From positions 68,597-132,596 of the forward strand of contig CAWFLX010000025.1 of assembly GCA_963816775.1 (NCBI GenBank): 64,000 nt of DNA. Direction: 5' to 3'. The stretch comes from JAFAXD01 sp963816775. GTDB taxonomy: Bacteria > Pseudomonadota > Alphaproteobacteria > Rhizobiales > Xanthobacteraceae. Shown in pieces: positions 27,399 to 34,780 of the stretch; the first letter of the stretch is position 1, and each line of letters begins with the position of its first letter. Under the pieces are notes generated by a model that was not told where the DNA came from, did no database searches, and was given only the letters and a program-made list of their open reading frames with translations. Made by a program: the position numbers and the translations under genes.

Positions 27399-27931
27399 GG
27401 CTCCTGCTCGATCAGCTTGCCGTCGATGCGGCCGACGAGCTTGTCGGCTTCGATGCCCATTTCGGCCGCCAACTTCAGAGCGAACTCCATCATGCGCCGG
27501 TCGTCGACGTGCTCGACGGTGACGTGATGCGCTGTTTGCACCGGATGCTCGCGATCGATGATAGCCTGCGCGGCCTTCAGCCGATCCTTGTGCCGCGGAT
27601 TGTCGAGAATCTCATACATGGCGTTAATCGCATCCGGCACGCCCTGCTTGAGAAGCTGCTCGCCGAGTTCGTGCAGGGCCGCAAGCATGCGCGGGTCGTG
27701 AAAGATTTTGAAGGCGGTTGACTTCAGGCTGTCCGGTGTGCCGACGAACCCGGCCGCTCGACACGCCGCCGTGTTTTTTCCGTGGTTGCCACCCTTCACC
27801 ATGAATCGCGCCACGGCAGCGGCTCGCCATCGATCGGATGGCAATTTCCTCATCGCCGGGCCGAGCGTTTTTAGGTCGATCGGCACCCGCAGTGCATCGC
27901 GCTTGAGCTTGAGTCGTGGCTTAGCGGTCAT
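27395..27931 (-). CDS. Phage small terminase subunit-like protein
   Basis: The 178-residue protein has an N-terminal HTH-like region (KNTAACRAAGFVGTPDSLKS, then AFKIFHDPRMLAALHELGE), a middle helix NPRHKDRLKAAQAIIDREHP, and a tail with HHVTVEHVDDRRMMEFALKL. This order matches small terminase (TerS-like) proteins of rhizobial prophages, which bind packaging sites on DNA. No large terminase is next to it. It is last in a minus-strand run of five genes (29944 to 27395). The assignment is by pattern only. Confidence 0.5.
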   Translation of the reverse strand: MTAKPRLKLKRDALRVPIDLKTLGPAMRKLPSDRWRAAAVARFMVKGGNHGKNTAACRAAGFVGTPDSLKSTAFKIFHDPRMLAALHELGEQLLKQGVPDAINAMYEILDNPRHKDRLKAAQAIIDREHPVQTAHHVTVEHVDDRRMMEFALKLAAEMGIEADKLVGRIDGKLIEQEP

Positions 27932-27951
27932 CCGTCCTCACTTAATAAGTG

Positions 27952-28000
27952 CCTCGCGCGGGAGGGTTTCATACCTTCTGGATCGTCAACCCGCGCGAGG
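27952..28000. promoter_or_regulatory. Perfect inverted repeat upstream of the terminase-like gene
   Basis: CCTCGCGCGGG (27952-27962) and CCCGCGCGAGG (27990-28000) are perfect 11-bp arms separated by 27 bases, 21 bases upstream of the minus-strand gene start at 27931. It may be an operator or a leader hairpin. Confidence 0.5.
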
Positions 28001-28086
28001 TCATGCGCGTCGGCCTTGCCATGTCTGCCCCGCCCGCCGGAGCCCGGGAGCGGGATGCGGGATCAAGACCGGGCGCATGTTTTTCA

Positions 28087-28299
28087 TCAGTGCAGTTGCA
28101 CCCGCGTGATGCTCGCCAAATCGGGATCAAACCCGGCGGGCACGCAGCGTCTCGCCTTCTGCATGGTGTAAAGTTTGGCCACTGGGCCATCGATTCCGAG
28201 ATTGCGCCGCGCGTCGGCTACCTCATCGTTGTCAAGCTCAATAACGATGGTGCGGCGCTCGCGGGTTTTCGGATGCACAAATTCGCAGACGTATTTCAC
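28087..28299 (-). CDS. Small island protein of unknown function
   Basis: This 70-residue frame starts at GTG 28299 behind a strong GGAGGG site and begins VKYVCEFVHPKTRERRTIVI. It is rich in charged residues and has no membrane segment. It begins 2 bases after the stop of the 28302-28877 gene, so it is part of the same minus-strand operon. I do not recognise it. Confidence 0.5.
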   Translation of the reverse strand: MKYVCEFVHPKTRERRTIVIELDNDEVADARRNLGIDGPVAKLYTMQKARRCVPAGFDPDLASITRVQLH

Positions 28300-28301
28300 G
28301 G

Positions 28302-28877
28302 TTATCCCTCCGCAATCGGCGATGACAACAACACAGAAAGCAAATTGTGCTGGCGCGTGGCTTCGTAATCGCCGCTCAGCAATTTGCCGCGCCACTCGGC
28401 CGTGCCATGTAGTTTCGCTTGGAGCGCCTGCGCTGCCATGAACTCGGAGCGGCTGATCGGCGGCAGATTGACGGCCTGCGAAATGCTTTCGTCGTTTAGG
28501 CCGCTGTCGCGCAAACCGGAAATCGCGGCCTCGACGTGCCGGCGCGGAAGCTCACCGTTTGCGGTCGTCTCAAACAAAGGCTCCGCAGGCTCGACGACTC
28601 CGACGACGGCATCACTAACACTGTCGCCGCCAGCGGCCTTGGCGACGAGCTCGTCAAACTGTTTTCGTGTTTCCACATTTCCCTTGAGCAAACTTTCTGC
28701 CCACGACGGGTTACGTGTGAGCAAATCCAACTGAGCCCTCGCGTCCTGTGCATCCTGCGGGACAAGTGGCGCCGGCGGATGGATTGCGGCATCCATCGCG
28801 GCGAGCGCGGCGGTCGCCTGATCTGGCGTCATCGACCAGGGATCAACAGGGGCAGGCGCGGCGGGAGTGTCGGGCAT
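28302..28877 (-). CDS. Acidic island protein of unknown function
   Basis: The 191-residue product is Ala/Pro-rich at the N terminus (MPDTPAAPAPVDPWSMTPDQ) and helical afterwards, with LTRNPSWAESLLKGNVETRK and a similar late segment EWRGKLLSGDYEATRQHN, so it may contain two related motifs. It starts 12 bases after the coiled-coil gene. It could be a phage scaffold or adaptor-type protein, but that is a guess from context. Confidence 0.55.
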   Translation of the reverse strand: MPDTPAAPAPVDPWSMTPDQATAALAAMDAAIHPPAPLVPQDAQDARAQLDLLTRNPSWAESLLKGNVETRKQFDELVAKAAGGDSVSDAVVGVVEPAEPLFETTANGELPRRHVEAAISGLRDSGLNDESISQAVNLPPISRSEFMAAQALQAKLHGTAEWRGKLLSGDYEATRQHNLLSVLLSSPIAEG

Positions 28878-28889
28878 GTTGTTTGCTCC

Positions 28890-29699
28890 TTATGAAAGCG
28901 CGGCGATTTGGGCGATGACGGCCCGGTACATTTCCTCACCGGCCGGGGTCATATCTTCGGCCAATCTGGCCTGTTCGCGCAGCAACTCGGCTAACCGCTC
29001 TTGCTGATCGCTGCGCACCGGGGCAGGCGCCGCGTCATTAGCTGAAGCCGGGGTTTCGGCCGACCCGCCGCGCATGATGCGCGAGGCCATGCGCGACCCG
29101 TCGGCAAGCACGTCAGTAAGTGAGGGGATTTGATCGACCAGACCTCTAAGCCGATGGTCCGGGCACACGCCGCCGGGAAACCCAACCTCCACCTTCTCGC
29201 CAGGTCGACCAAGAAGGGGCGGGCGCGCTCCTGTACGATACAGTTCATGCGACACAGCGCGTCCGATCGTCGCTCCGCTCATCAACATCGGAAGCAAGTC
29301 GGATGGCGGCCAGGGCCATGCCGCTGCGCTCGCTTCAGAAAACCGGATCAACTCGCGGAACTGGCGATCGGCTTCTATCAGTGTGTTTTGCAACCGGAGG
29401 CCCGCGGCGTCACGTTCCGCCAACGTCTTCTCAATGCGCTCAATCAACCCCTGCCGTTCCTTGACGCGGCGTTCGTTGGTCTCGCGTTCGGCTTCCTGCT
29501 CAAGCAATCGAATCCGATCAGCTTGACGCACGGCCGCTTTCTGCAAGTTGGCCAGCTCGACCTCGACCGCATCGAGGCCGGTGGCGTCGTTGGCGAGCAG
29601 GAGTTGGTCGCGACGGCGGCCGGTGTCGGAAAGCTTGGCGTTGGTGTCGAGCAGCTCCTGCTGGGCTTCTGCCAATATGGTTGCGGCCTTCTTGGCCAT
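28890..29699 (-). CDS. Coiled-coil island protein
   Basis: The 269-residue product has a long coiled coil in its first 120 residues (heptad-like Leu/Ala spacing through ELANLQKAAVRQADRIRLLE), a globular middle with GRAVSHELYRTGARPPLLGR, and a second helical tail. Its ATG overlaps the TGA of the preceding gene by one base. The phage-like context suggests a structural or scaffold-type role, unproven. Confidence 0.6.
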   Translation of the reverse strand: MAKKAATILAEAQQELLDTNAKLSDTGRRRDQLLLANDATGLDAVEVELANLQKAAVRQADRIRLLEQEAERETNERRVKERQGLIERIEKTLAERDAAGLRLQNTLIEADRQFRELIRFSEASAAAWPWPPSDLLPMLMSGATIGRAVSHELYRTGARPPLLGRPGEKVEVGFPGGVCPDHRLRGLVDQIPSLTDVLADGSRMASRIMRGGSAETPASANDAAPAPVRSDQQERLAELLREQARLAEDMTPAGEEMYRAVIAQIAALS

Positions 29700-29944
29700 C
29701 AGGCGGCCTCCTCGATATCGGGGATGGTGATGATGCGGGCGGAAATGCCACCGGCAGCGCGATCGAGCTGGGCGCGTGTGATCGGCCCGCCCAGGCGGGA
29801 CTCGACGCTGGACAATTCAGCAAACAAGACGCCGCAGCTATCGACCGTCAGCGGGCCAAAGGTGCCGCGCCGCATGTGTTCGTGCGCCCACTTGCGGGTG
29901 CGCAGGGCGAGCTTGGCGATGACGGGGCCGGAAATCAGAACCAT
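29699..29944 (-). CDS. Small island protein at the head of the minus-strand operon
   Basis: The 81-residue product begins MVLISGPVIAKLALRTRKWA and ends in EEAA. It has no recognised domain. It is translationally coupled to the coiled-coil gene through a one-base overlap (stop TGA at 29701-29699 and ATG at 29699), and the operon promoter must lie in 29945-30020, opposite the pentapeptide-repeat gene. Confidence 0.55.
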   Translation of the reverse strand: MVLISGPVIAKLALRTRKWAHEHMRRGTFGPLTVDSCGVLFAELSSVESRLGGPITRAQLDRAAGGISARIITIPDIEEAA

Positions 29945-30028
29945 GCGGTGACAATGGAGTCACCAGTTTGGCCGAGCAACGCGCCAACGGTGTGCTAGCC
30001 TAGCAGCTCCCTTTCGGGAGGGATGGCC

Positions 30029-30808
30029 ATGAGGCGGCGCGAGTTCATCGCGGCTCTTGGCGGCGCGGCCGCGGGGCCGTTGGTAGCCCGCGCGCAGGAC
30101 ACGATGCGGTATCTCGATCTCGCGTCACCTGACATGGTTTCGGCCGAGATGACACGCGCGGATGTCGAGGCCGCGCTGGCTTCCCACCAAACCGATTTCA
30201 CCGGTAAAAGATTGTCCGGCCTCGACCTGTCTGGACTCGACCTCTCTGGCGTCGGGCTGCGAGCTGCACGTCTCAATAGGACCAGGCTTATTGGTGCGAA
30301 GCTCGACCGCGCCATCCTGGACCAGGCGTGGTTGTTGGATGCCGACTTGAGCCATGCGAGCTTGCGGAAAGCCAATATTGTTGCGGCGCAAATGCAGCGG
30401 GCGAAGCTCGATGGCGCGGACCTGTCAGGTGCCCGCATCACTGCCGATCTGACCCGCGCAAGCTTGGTCGGTACTGTTCTGACAGGCGCGAATCTAAGGG
30501 CCAACGACCAGTCCATGGGTCTCATGCGCGCCGTGCTGCGATCCGCCAATCTCAGCGGCGCAAATTTGCAGCTGGCCGATCTGTCGGGCGCCGATCTCGA
30601 ATTTGCATCGCTCATCACAGCCGATTTGACCGGCGCCTCATTGCGCTATGCCTTACTCGGGGGAGCCAACCTCACTGGTGTCACCATTACAGGGGCCGAC
30701 TTCTTCGGCGCAGACCTCGCGTCCGCCCGGCTCGTGAATCCGATCGGGTTCGACGCCGCCAAGAATTTTGACCGGGCCATCAACAAAGATCGGCTCTTGC
30801 ATGAATGA
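30029..30808 (+). CDS. Tat-exported pentapeptide-repeat protein
   Basis: The N terminus is a twin-arginine signal (RRREFIAALGGAAAGPLVAR ending near AQ). From about residue 50 the protein is a right-handed quadrilateral beta-helix of A(D/N)Lxx repeats, for example LSGLDLSGLDLSG, ANLRANDQ, ANLSGANLQLADLSGADLEF and ANLTGVTITGADFFGADLAS, running to about residue 240. The leader and signal are nearly the same as those of the ABC binding protein at 61929, and the bases after its stop match that gene's 3' end. The ATG at 30029 is preferred over 30023 because GGGAGGG abuts the earlier one. The role is unknown. Confidence 0.85.
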   Translation: MRRREFIAALGGAAAGPLVARAQDTMRYLDLASPDMVSAEMTRADVEAALASHQTDFTGKRLSGLDLSGLDLSGVGLRAARLNRTRLIGAKLDRAILDQAWLLDADLSHASLRKANIVAAQMQRAKLDGADLSGARITADLTRASLVGTVLTGANLRANDQSMGLMRAVLRSANLSGANLQLADLSGADLEFASLITADLTGASLRYALLGGANLTGVTITGADFFGADLASARLVNPIGFDAAKNFDRAINKDRLLHE

Positions 30809-30822
30809 AAAAAGGCATCGTG

Positions 30823-30852
30823 CTCGCCCGCGCCGACGAGGTGATCGAGTGA
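30823..30852 (+). pseudogene. 3' remnant of an ABC substrate-binding protein gene
   Basis: These 30 bases encode LARADEVIE plus stop, the same as the last codons of the ABC binding protein at 62886-62915. The following 25 bases also match the sequence after that gene. It is the tail left behind when the central part of the gene was replaced by the pentapeptide-repeat sequence, or the reverse. Confidence 0.75.
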
Positions 30853-30935
30853 AGCCCCAGCAGCCGCCCGGCCCGCGGCCGGACCTCTGTCATGTAGCTG
30901 ACTGGCATCCTGATCACTAGGAGGGAAATAAAGCG

Positions 30936-31076
30936 ATGACGATAAACAAACGTAGGTACAAGAAAGGACCGGCGCAGCGCGCTCGTCTTCTTGTCAAACG
31001 CAAGAGAAGAGAGGAACTGCGCAAAATGCGCGCAGAACGGCTTCGTAATGGTGGTGTAGGTGGGGGAACGCGGTAA
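30936..31076 (+). CDS. Very basic 46-residue protein
   Basis: A strong AGGAGGG site at 30919-30925 precedes the ATG. The product (MTINKRRYKKGPAQRARLLV and onward) is about one third Lys/Arg and ends in a Gly-rich tail GGVGGGTR. It could bind nucleic acid, but nothing proves this. It lies just before the lipoprotein gene at 31081. Confidence 0.5.
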   Translation: MTINKRRYKKGPAQRARLLVKRKRREELRKMRAERLRNGGVGGGTR

Positions 31077-31080
31077 GGCA

Positions 31081-31461
31081 ATGTCCGGTCATCCGGATAA
31101 GATGACGCTCGGCAAGTTGTGGCACTCCCAACTCGTCCATGTGGCGGTGGTTTGTGTGCCAATCCTTGTGTCGGGTTGCGCGGAAACCGATTTGCTCTCG
31201 CCTGTGGCACCAGGGAAATATGATTTTCTGGACTGCCCCAGCATTACTAAGCGGCTGGCCAGGGCCTTGTATGAAGAGGCAAACCTAGCCCGATTGATGA
31301 CCCGCGCCAGCGAGGCCGCTGACGGTGCCTTTGTGAATGCCATCGTGTATCAGGACCAGTACAACACCGCGCGTGCGGAGCTGCGAGAATTGCGCAAAGC
31401 GGGAGAAGTAAAAAAATGTTCGCCGTCGGAAATGAATCCGCCACCGGCCGCGCCACCATGA
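31081..31461 (+). CDS. Small lipoprotein
   Basis: The 126-residue product has a lipoprotein signal (LVHVAVVCVPILVSGC) with a lipobox LVSG-C, then a mostly helical domain (LARALYEEANLARLMTRASE ... AELRELRKAGEV) and a Pro-rich tail. The ATG at 31081 follows GTGGGGGAACGCGGTAAGGCA. The stop overlaps the start of a decayed fragment at 31458. The function is unknown. Confidence 0.65.
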   Translation: MSGHPDKMTLGKLWHSQLVHVAVVCVPILVSGCAETDLLSPVAPGKYDFLDCPSITKRLARALYEEANLARLMTRASEAADGAFVNAIVYQDQYNTARAELRELRKAGEVKKCSPSEMNPPPAAPP

Positions 31462-31595
31462 GTGGGATGGCTCCGAAGCAACGACATCCACCCGGCCCGG
31501 CGATGACGCTCGGCAATATGCGCGGTTCGAGATGCTGGAAGCGTTCGAGGCCCGAGAGCAGGCCGCCTAACTCACTTGGAGGCCCGACTTTTTGA
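31458..31595 (+). pseudogene. Truncated copy of the MTLGN family gene (copy 1)
   Basis: The frame begins MSGMAPKQRHPPGPAMTLGN, matching the start of the zinc-ribbon-like gene at 31914-32156, but diverges after NMRG and reads into unrelated sequence. Only the 5' module is retained. Confidence 0.6.
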
Positions 31596-31748
31596 ATGGC
31601 GCACGGCATCCGCCAGTGTCAGCCATTCGGCCGCCATTTCGCGTTGGACGCGCCGAATCTCCTGATCTTCTGTTGAGGCCACCATTTCCAAACAATGCTC
31701 GGCAAAGCGGGCGTATTCTTTGTGTTTGTCTTTGTTCAAAATGGTCAT
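31572..31748 (-). CDS. Small conserved hypothetical protein (58 residues)
   Basis: The ATG at 31748 follows GGAGGGACC. The product (MTILNKDKHKEYARFAEHCL ... VQREMAAEWLTLADAVRHSK) is a short helical protein of a type frequent in Bradyrhizobium genomes. No function is known. Confidence 0.6.
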   Translation of the reverse strand: MTILNKDKHKEYARFAEHCLEMVASTEDQEIRRVQREMAAEWLTLADAVRHSKSRASK

Positions 31749-31913
31749 GGTCCCTCCGGCACGATATCCAGAACCCGTAGGATCGATGCAGGAGTTTGCA
31801 ACCCTTGCCAGATTGAGTCTGAGCAAAATTGAACGCCTTATCTGGCCCCCGCATTGCCTACCTGCGCTATAAAGGGCAATGGCACCCAATCCCAAGCACC
31901 TCCTGGCCCGGCG

Positions 31914-32156
31914 ATGACACTCGGCAATATACGCGAATTGGGCGTGCAGCGGCTCGTCGCGTCGTGCCTTAACGATGCCTGCCGGCACCAAGCCCTGATC
32001 GACGTGTCGAGCTATCCGGCCGACACCGAGGTGCCGTATTTCAGAAGCCGAGTGATTTGCGCCAAGTGCGGCGGCCGAGGCAACAAGATCGACGTTCGCC
32101 CGAACTGGAAAGAGCAGCCGACGCAGCGGAGCCTGACAGGCAAGGTGTGGCGCTGA
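31914..32156 (+). CDS. Zinc-ribbon-like small protein, MTLGN family
   Basis: The 80-residue product begins MTLGNIRELGVQRLVASCLN and has two Cys pairs (SCLNDAC and ICAKCGG), then VDVRPNWKEQP near the end, a family common in Bradyrhizobium. The usual longer start (MAKPKHPPGPP-) is broken here by loss of one base in CACCTCCTGG, so translation would have to begin at ATG 31914. The 5' module of this gene is repeated in decayed form at 31458, 40183, 46430 and 63147. Confidence 0.6.
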   Translation: MTLGNIRELGVQRLVASCLNDACRHQALIDVSSYPADTEVPYFRSRVICAKCGGRGNKIDVRPNWKEQPTQRSLTGKVWR

Positions 32157-32356
32157 TCGGCGACACTGGAAACCGCAGACGCGCTGCGTGCTGCCCAAAA
32201 TGGACAACAAGAGGGTTGACTTCACGGACCCAATAGCCGGCATGTGGTCTGTGTCACATATTTCGTGATTGATGATTTTTCAGGTGCGCCGCTCTCTCAT
32301 CGACTAGCAAAGGTGTGACGATGAGACCATTGGCAACGTGATGGGGCCAGAAGCCT
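32157..32356. other. Intergenic stretch
   Basis: No gene is supported. An AT-rich patch at 32265-32283 (TTTCGTGATTGATGATTTTT) could be promoter sequence for the tiny gene at 32357. Confidence 0.3.
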
Positions 32357-32440
32357 ATGATACTAGACACAATCGCCTTGGTTGATGTCGTGCTTGGCGG
32401 GCTCCTGCTCGCGGCCCTCTTCATCATGCAGCACTGGTAG
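32357..32440 (+). CDS. Possible 27-residue membrane peptide
   Basis: The frame encodes MILDTIALVDVVLGGLLLAA followed by LFIMQHW, one hydrophobic helix with a C-terminal aromatic-basic end. There is no strong ribosome site (GGGGCC 11 bases upstream). It could be a small membrane regulator or a chance frame. Confidence 0.3.
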   Translation: MILDTIALVDVVLGGLLLAALFIMQHW

Positions 32441-32501
32441 CGCTAATAATAGCCCGCTGGCGCGTCGCACGACGCAAACTCTCGTTCGCCTAAAAAGCGG
32501 T

Positions 32502-32927
32502 TCAGCCCGTGAGCGCGGCTCGATACGATTCCACCTTGGCCGCCAGCGCGCGTTCCTTCGCAGCAACCTCGCTCTCGCGCTGGTCGAGCTCGGCTGAGCG
32601 CTCGTTCAATACCTGTTGGCGGGAAACGTTCGCCCCACTCGCCACCGAAAGCTGTGTTTGAGCCGCGGTCAGCGCAGCCTCACGTTCGGCCACTTCCGCG
32701 GCTTGTGCTTGAACACCCGCGAGCGCGGCTGCGGCGTCCTGCGCCTCCTTCGCTGCGGCAGTGCTAGCGGCAGTCGCGGCGTCAATCGCCTGCTTGTGCT
32801 CGGCCATCTGATTCAGAACGGTCTGCACGTTGCCGGCATTGCCGAGTGCGGAAATCAGCGCAAGCGCGTTCACTAGCGCATCGTTGCTCGGCACGCTTGG
32901 CGGCAGATTCGGGGCCATCGTGATCAT
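32502..32927 (-). CDS. Coiled-coil island protein
   Basis: The 141-residue product is Ala/Gln/Glu-rich with a continuous predicted coiled coil from about residue 40 to the end (VQAQAAEVAEREAALTAAQT). GGAG lies 7 bases before its ATG. The ATG overlaps the TGA of the truncated MPMPF frame (ATGA), so the two are coupled. Confidence 0.55.
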   Translation of the reverse strand: MITMAPNLPPSVPSNDALVNALALISALGNAGNVQTVLNQMAEHKQAIDAATAASTAAAKEAQDAAAALAGVQAQAAEVAEREAALTAAQTQLSVASGANVSRQQVLNERSAELDQRESEVAAKERALAAKVESYRAALTG

Positions 32928-32986
32928 GTGGTTACTCCATCAAACTGTGACGCCGCCTGACCGGCCGGCGAAAATGGCATTGGCAT
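32924..32986 (-). pseudogene. Truncated copy of the MPMPFSPAGQ gene
   Basis: The frame encodes MPMPFSPAGQ and then 10 unrelated residues. The intact 74-residue relative is at 35583-35807. The first ten codons and the leader are shared, so this is the end point of a segmental duplication. Confidence 0.7.
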
Positions 32987-32995
32987 ATCGTTCTC

Positions 32996-33178
32996 CTATC
33001 GGTTCGACCCCCGCTCGACCTGGCGCTCGCGCTCGCCGTCAACCGCGTCCAGAATCAAATTGCGAACGTACTGGCTGACCGGCCTACGATCCGACGCCGC
33101 GGCCGCCTCAAGCGCCGCCCGCAACGCCGGCTCAATCCGAACCGCCAACTGCTCACTCTTGCTGATGTGCTTAGCCAT
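32996..33178 (-). CDS. Ribbon-helix-helix-like protein
   Basis: The 60-residue product (MAKHISKSEQLAVRIEPALR ... PVSQYVRNLILDAVDGERER) has the strand-helix-helix pattern of RHH/CopG DNA-binding or antitoxin proteins: a short strand EQLAVRI, helix EPALRAALEAAAA, and helix SQYVRNLILDAV. No toxin partner is beside it. A duplicate with a 2-base deletion is at 35817-35994. A GGTGCGTTGC motif lies about 32 bases upstream. Confidence 0.65.
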   Translation of the reverse strand: MAKHISKSEQLAVRIEPALRAALEAAAASDRRPVSQYVRNLILDAVDGERERQVERGSNR

Positions 33179-33445
33179 GTCCGGCAGCGTAATTGTTTGA
33201 CGGTGGCGAGCAACGCACCATGTCCGCCAGCAATGACAGCCAGAGGTTTGTGCCATAGCGACACAAACCCGTTACGCCCAGGAGGTTGTGGTGGATAGCC
33301 GATGTGTGTACGCTGCCCGAGCGCATGGAATTCATGCGTTTCTCTCAATGTGATCATGACTGGCCCCGTTCGCGCGGGGCCAATTCTTTTGGCGGGGTAG
33401 GCCAACTGTTAAATCCGGAGGCCGCAGGGAAGCCCGCCCATCCGG
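33179..33445. other. Intergenic stretch with a hairpin
   Basis: No gene is supported. GGCCCCG / CGGGGCC at about 33362-33382, followed by AATTCTTTT, is a candidate plus-strand terminator. Confidence 0.35.
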
Positions 33446-33590
33446 CAATGGAGCGTTGCAGAGACAGGCATTGCAGGCGGGGCGCCGCTGCGCTGCTATT
33501 CGGCTTCAGACGACCGGGCGCGCAAAGCCCCCGTGTATCCTCGCGCCCGAAGACTCCAGCCCGCCCTGTGCAACCGGCGGGCTTTTTCTT
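33446..33590 (+). ncRNA. Repeated 145-base element ending in a terminator (copy A)
   Basis: This stretch is about 90% identical by eye to the reverse complement of 60648-60791. It ends in a strong terminator (GCCCGCC / GGCGGGC then TTTTTCTT, 33569-33590), which is identical in both copies. Short frames in the two copies are shifted relative to each other, so nucleotide rather than protein sequence seems conserved. A small RNA is possible; a mobile repeat is the alternative. Confidence 0.4.
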
Positions 33591-33617
33591 GACTCAGCGC
33601 GCCCTCTAGACCCGACA

Positions 33618-33650
33618 AGAAAAAGAGCCCCGTCTCACCTGGCGGGGCTC
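33618..33650 (-). terminator. Minus-strand terminator, module X
   Basis: On the minus strand GAGCCCCG ... CGGGGCTC (33650-33643 with 33632-33625) is followed by TTTTTCTT. It ends a 140-base module (33618-33749) whose far end CACCCCAACGTCGGTACGGT is shared with 36421-36446. Confidence 0.75.
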
Positions 33651-33894
33651 AATAGGGAACAAGGGGGGTTGGCCGTGTTGGGACGACCAGCCCTCACCGT
33701 AAGTCAGCCGCTAGAGAATCGACACCCCAACGTCGGTACGGTGCGAGACTTAAGGGATCAGCAACCGTCCGGGAATGCACGGGAGGTTACCCCAACGTTA
33801 GAAAACGTGAGCAAACTCTATCCAACGATATATTCCTCTGGCTGCATTTCTACCGGATACAATTGATTGATGGGGCAATGGCGGAGGGCAAATA

Positions 33895-34101
33895 ATGCAG
33901 CCCGACGAATATCGCCGCCTGTACGCGACCTGCCTCACAATGTCCGAGCAATCCAATTTGCCCGACGTGCGTGCCCGCTGGCTCGTTCTGGCGAAGGACT
34001 GTGAAGGCTTGGCTGAAAGTTCAAGTGTTACGAAGCGTGGGTCGAAATCGCTATCGACGCGCGTGAGCATGCGGGCAACTGTTAATTTGTGCGCTGCCTA
34101 A
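33895..34101 (+). CDS. Small conserved hypothetical protein (68 residues)
   Basis: The product begins MQPDEYRRLYATCLTMSEQS and has a predicted helical hairpin (RLYATCLTMSEQ and ARWLVLAKDCEGLAES), a type of short protein common in Bradyrhizobium. The last 20 residues look unrelated, so the C terminus may be replaced. GGAGGG lies 9 bases upstream of the ATG. The function is unknown. Confidence 0.5.
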   Translation: MQPDEYRRLYATCLTMSEQSNLPDVRARWLVLAKDCEGLAESSSVTKRGSKSLSTRVSMRATVNLCAA

Positions 34102-34780
34102 CAAACGTTCAGTGACGACTATCAACAACAAAATTCGTCCTGGACGTTTGTTCCCCGTGCGAGCGGCAGGAAATCTGAGGCCCCAGCTTCCCGCCGCTCA
34201 GCAGGACAAGACCGCCGGCCAAACGGAACTGCCCCACCGAGGTCAATCCTCGCCGATAAAATAGGCGGTATTCAATCTATCGGTGGATAACCCTAATGAA
34301 ATACCGGGCACGAAACGGCTCTGCCCCGAACTCGTAAATTAATCGCCGCCGGCCCCTGACTCCGCCAAGCCCGCTCACAACAAAAAGCCCCGCCAAGTGT
34401 GGGTCACCTCGACGGGGCCAAGTTTGTCAAGTGGAACCCCTAGTCCGCAGGGAACTGGGCCACAGACAACGACGTATAAGAGTCGGCCCCTTGAGTCAGC
34501 CCGCCGCCCCCTCCTAAGCCCACATCCGCCTGAGTCACCAGCGACTCGCGCTGAGTCAGCACGGGCCATTCCACGGAACACCAGGCAAAATCAGAAGCCC
34601 AACTTTCTGAAACGACGCCGTGTAGGGACGGGGGAGGTGATTTGATTCCTGTCTGCCCCACCCAAGGATCGATGACATGTTATGGGGTGGACCGAGAGCC
34701 CGACGATCGCATTGGGCGAGCACCGCCGGCACGACACCCGACGGGATCAGGCTTGAGATCGACGCGCGAAGAGATCAAAA
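34102..34780. other. Intergenic stretch carrying terminator module Z
   Basis: No gene is supported. It holds module Z: a minus-strand terminator at 34387-34418 (GCCCCG / CGGGGC, T-run on the minus strand) and an upstream shared segment TGAGTCAGCCCGC near 34493-34505. The rest shows nothing I can name. Confidence 0.4.
34387..34418 (-). terminator. Minus-strand terminator, module Z
   Basis: On the minus strand the stem GCCCCG / CGGGGC with a long loop is followed by TTTTTG. The 37 bases here are nearly identical to module W at 36458-36494. Confidence 0.65.

Noticed and set aside
31572..32243. 223-codon minus-strand frame including the 58-residue gene
   Set aside because: Only the last 58 codons from ATG 31748, with a good ribosome site, look real; the upstream part is antisense to the MTLGN gene.
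33286..33609. Open frame across the 145-base repeat, ending in VQPAGFF
   Set aside because: The frame passes through an intrinsic terminator and is shifted between the two copies of the repeat, so an RNA or repeat explanation is better.
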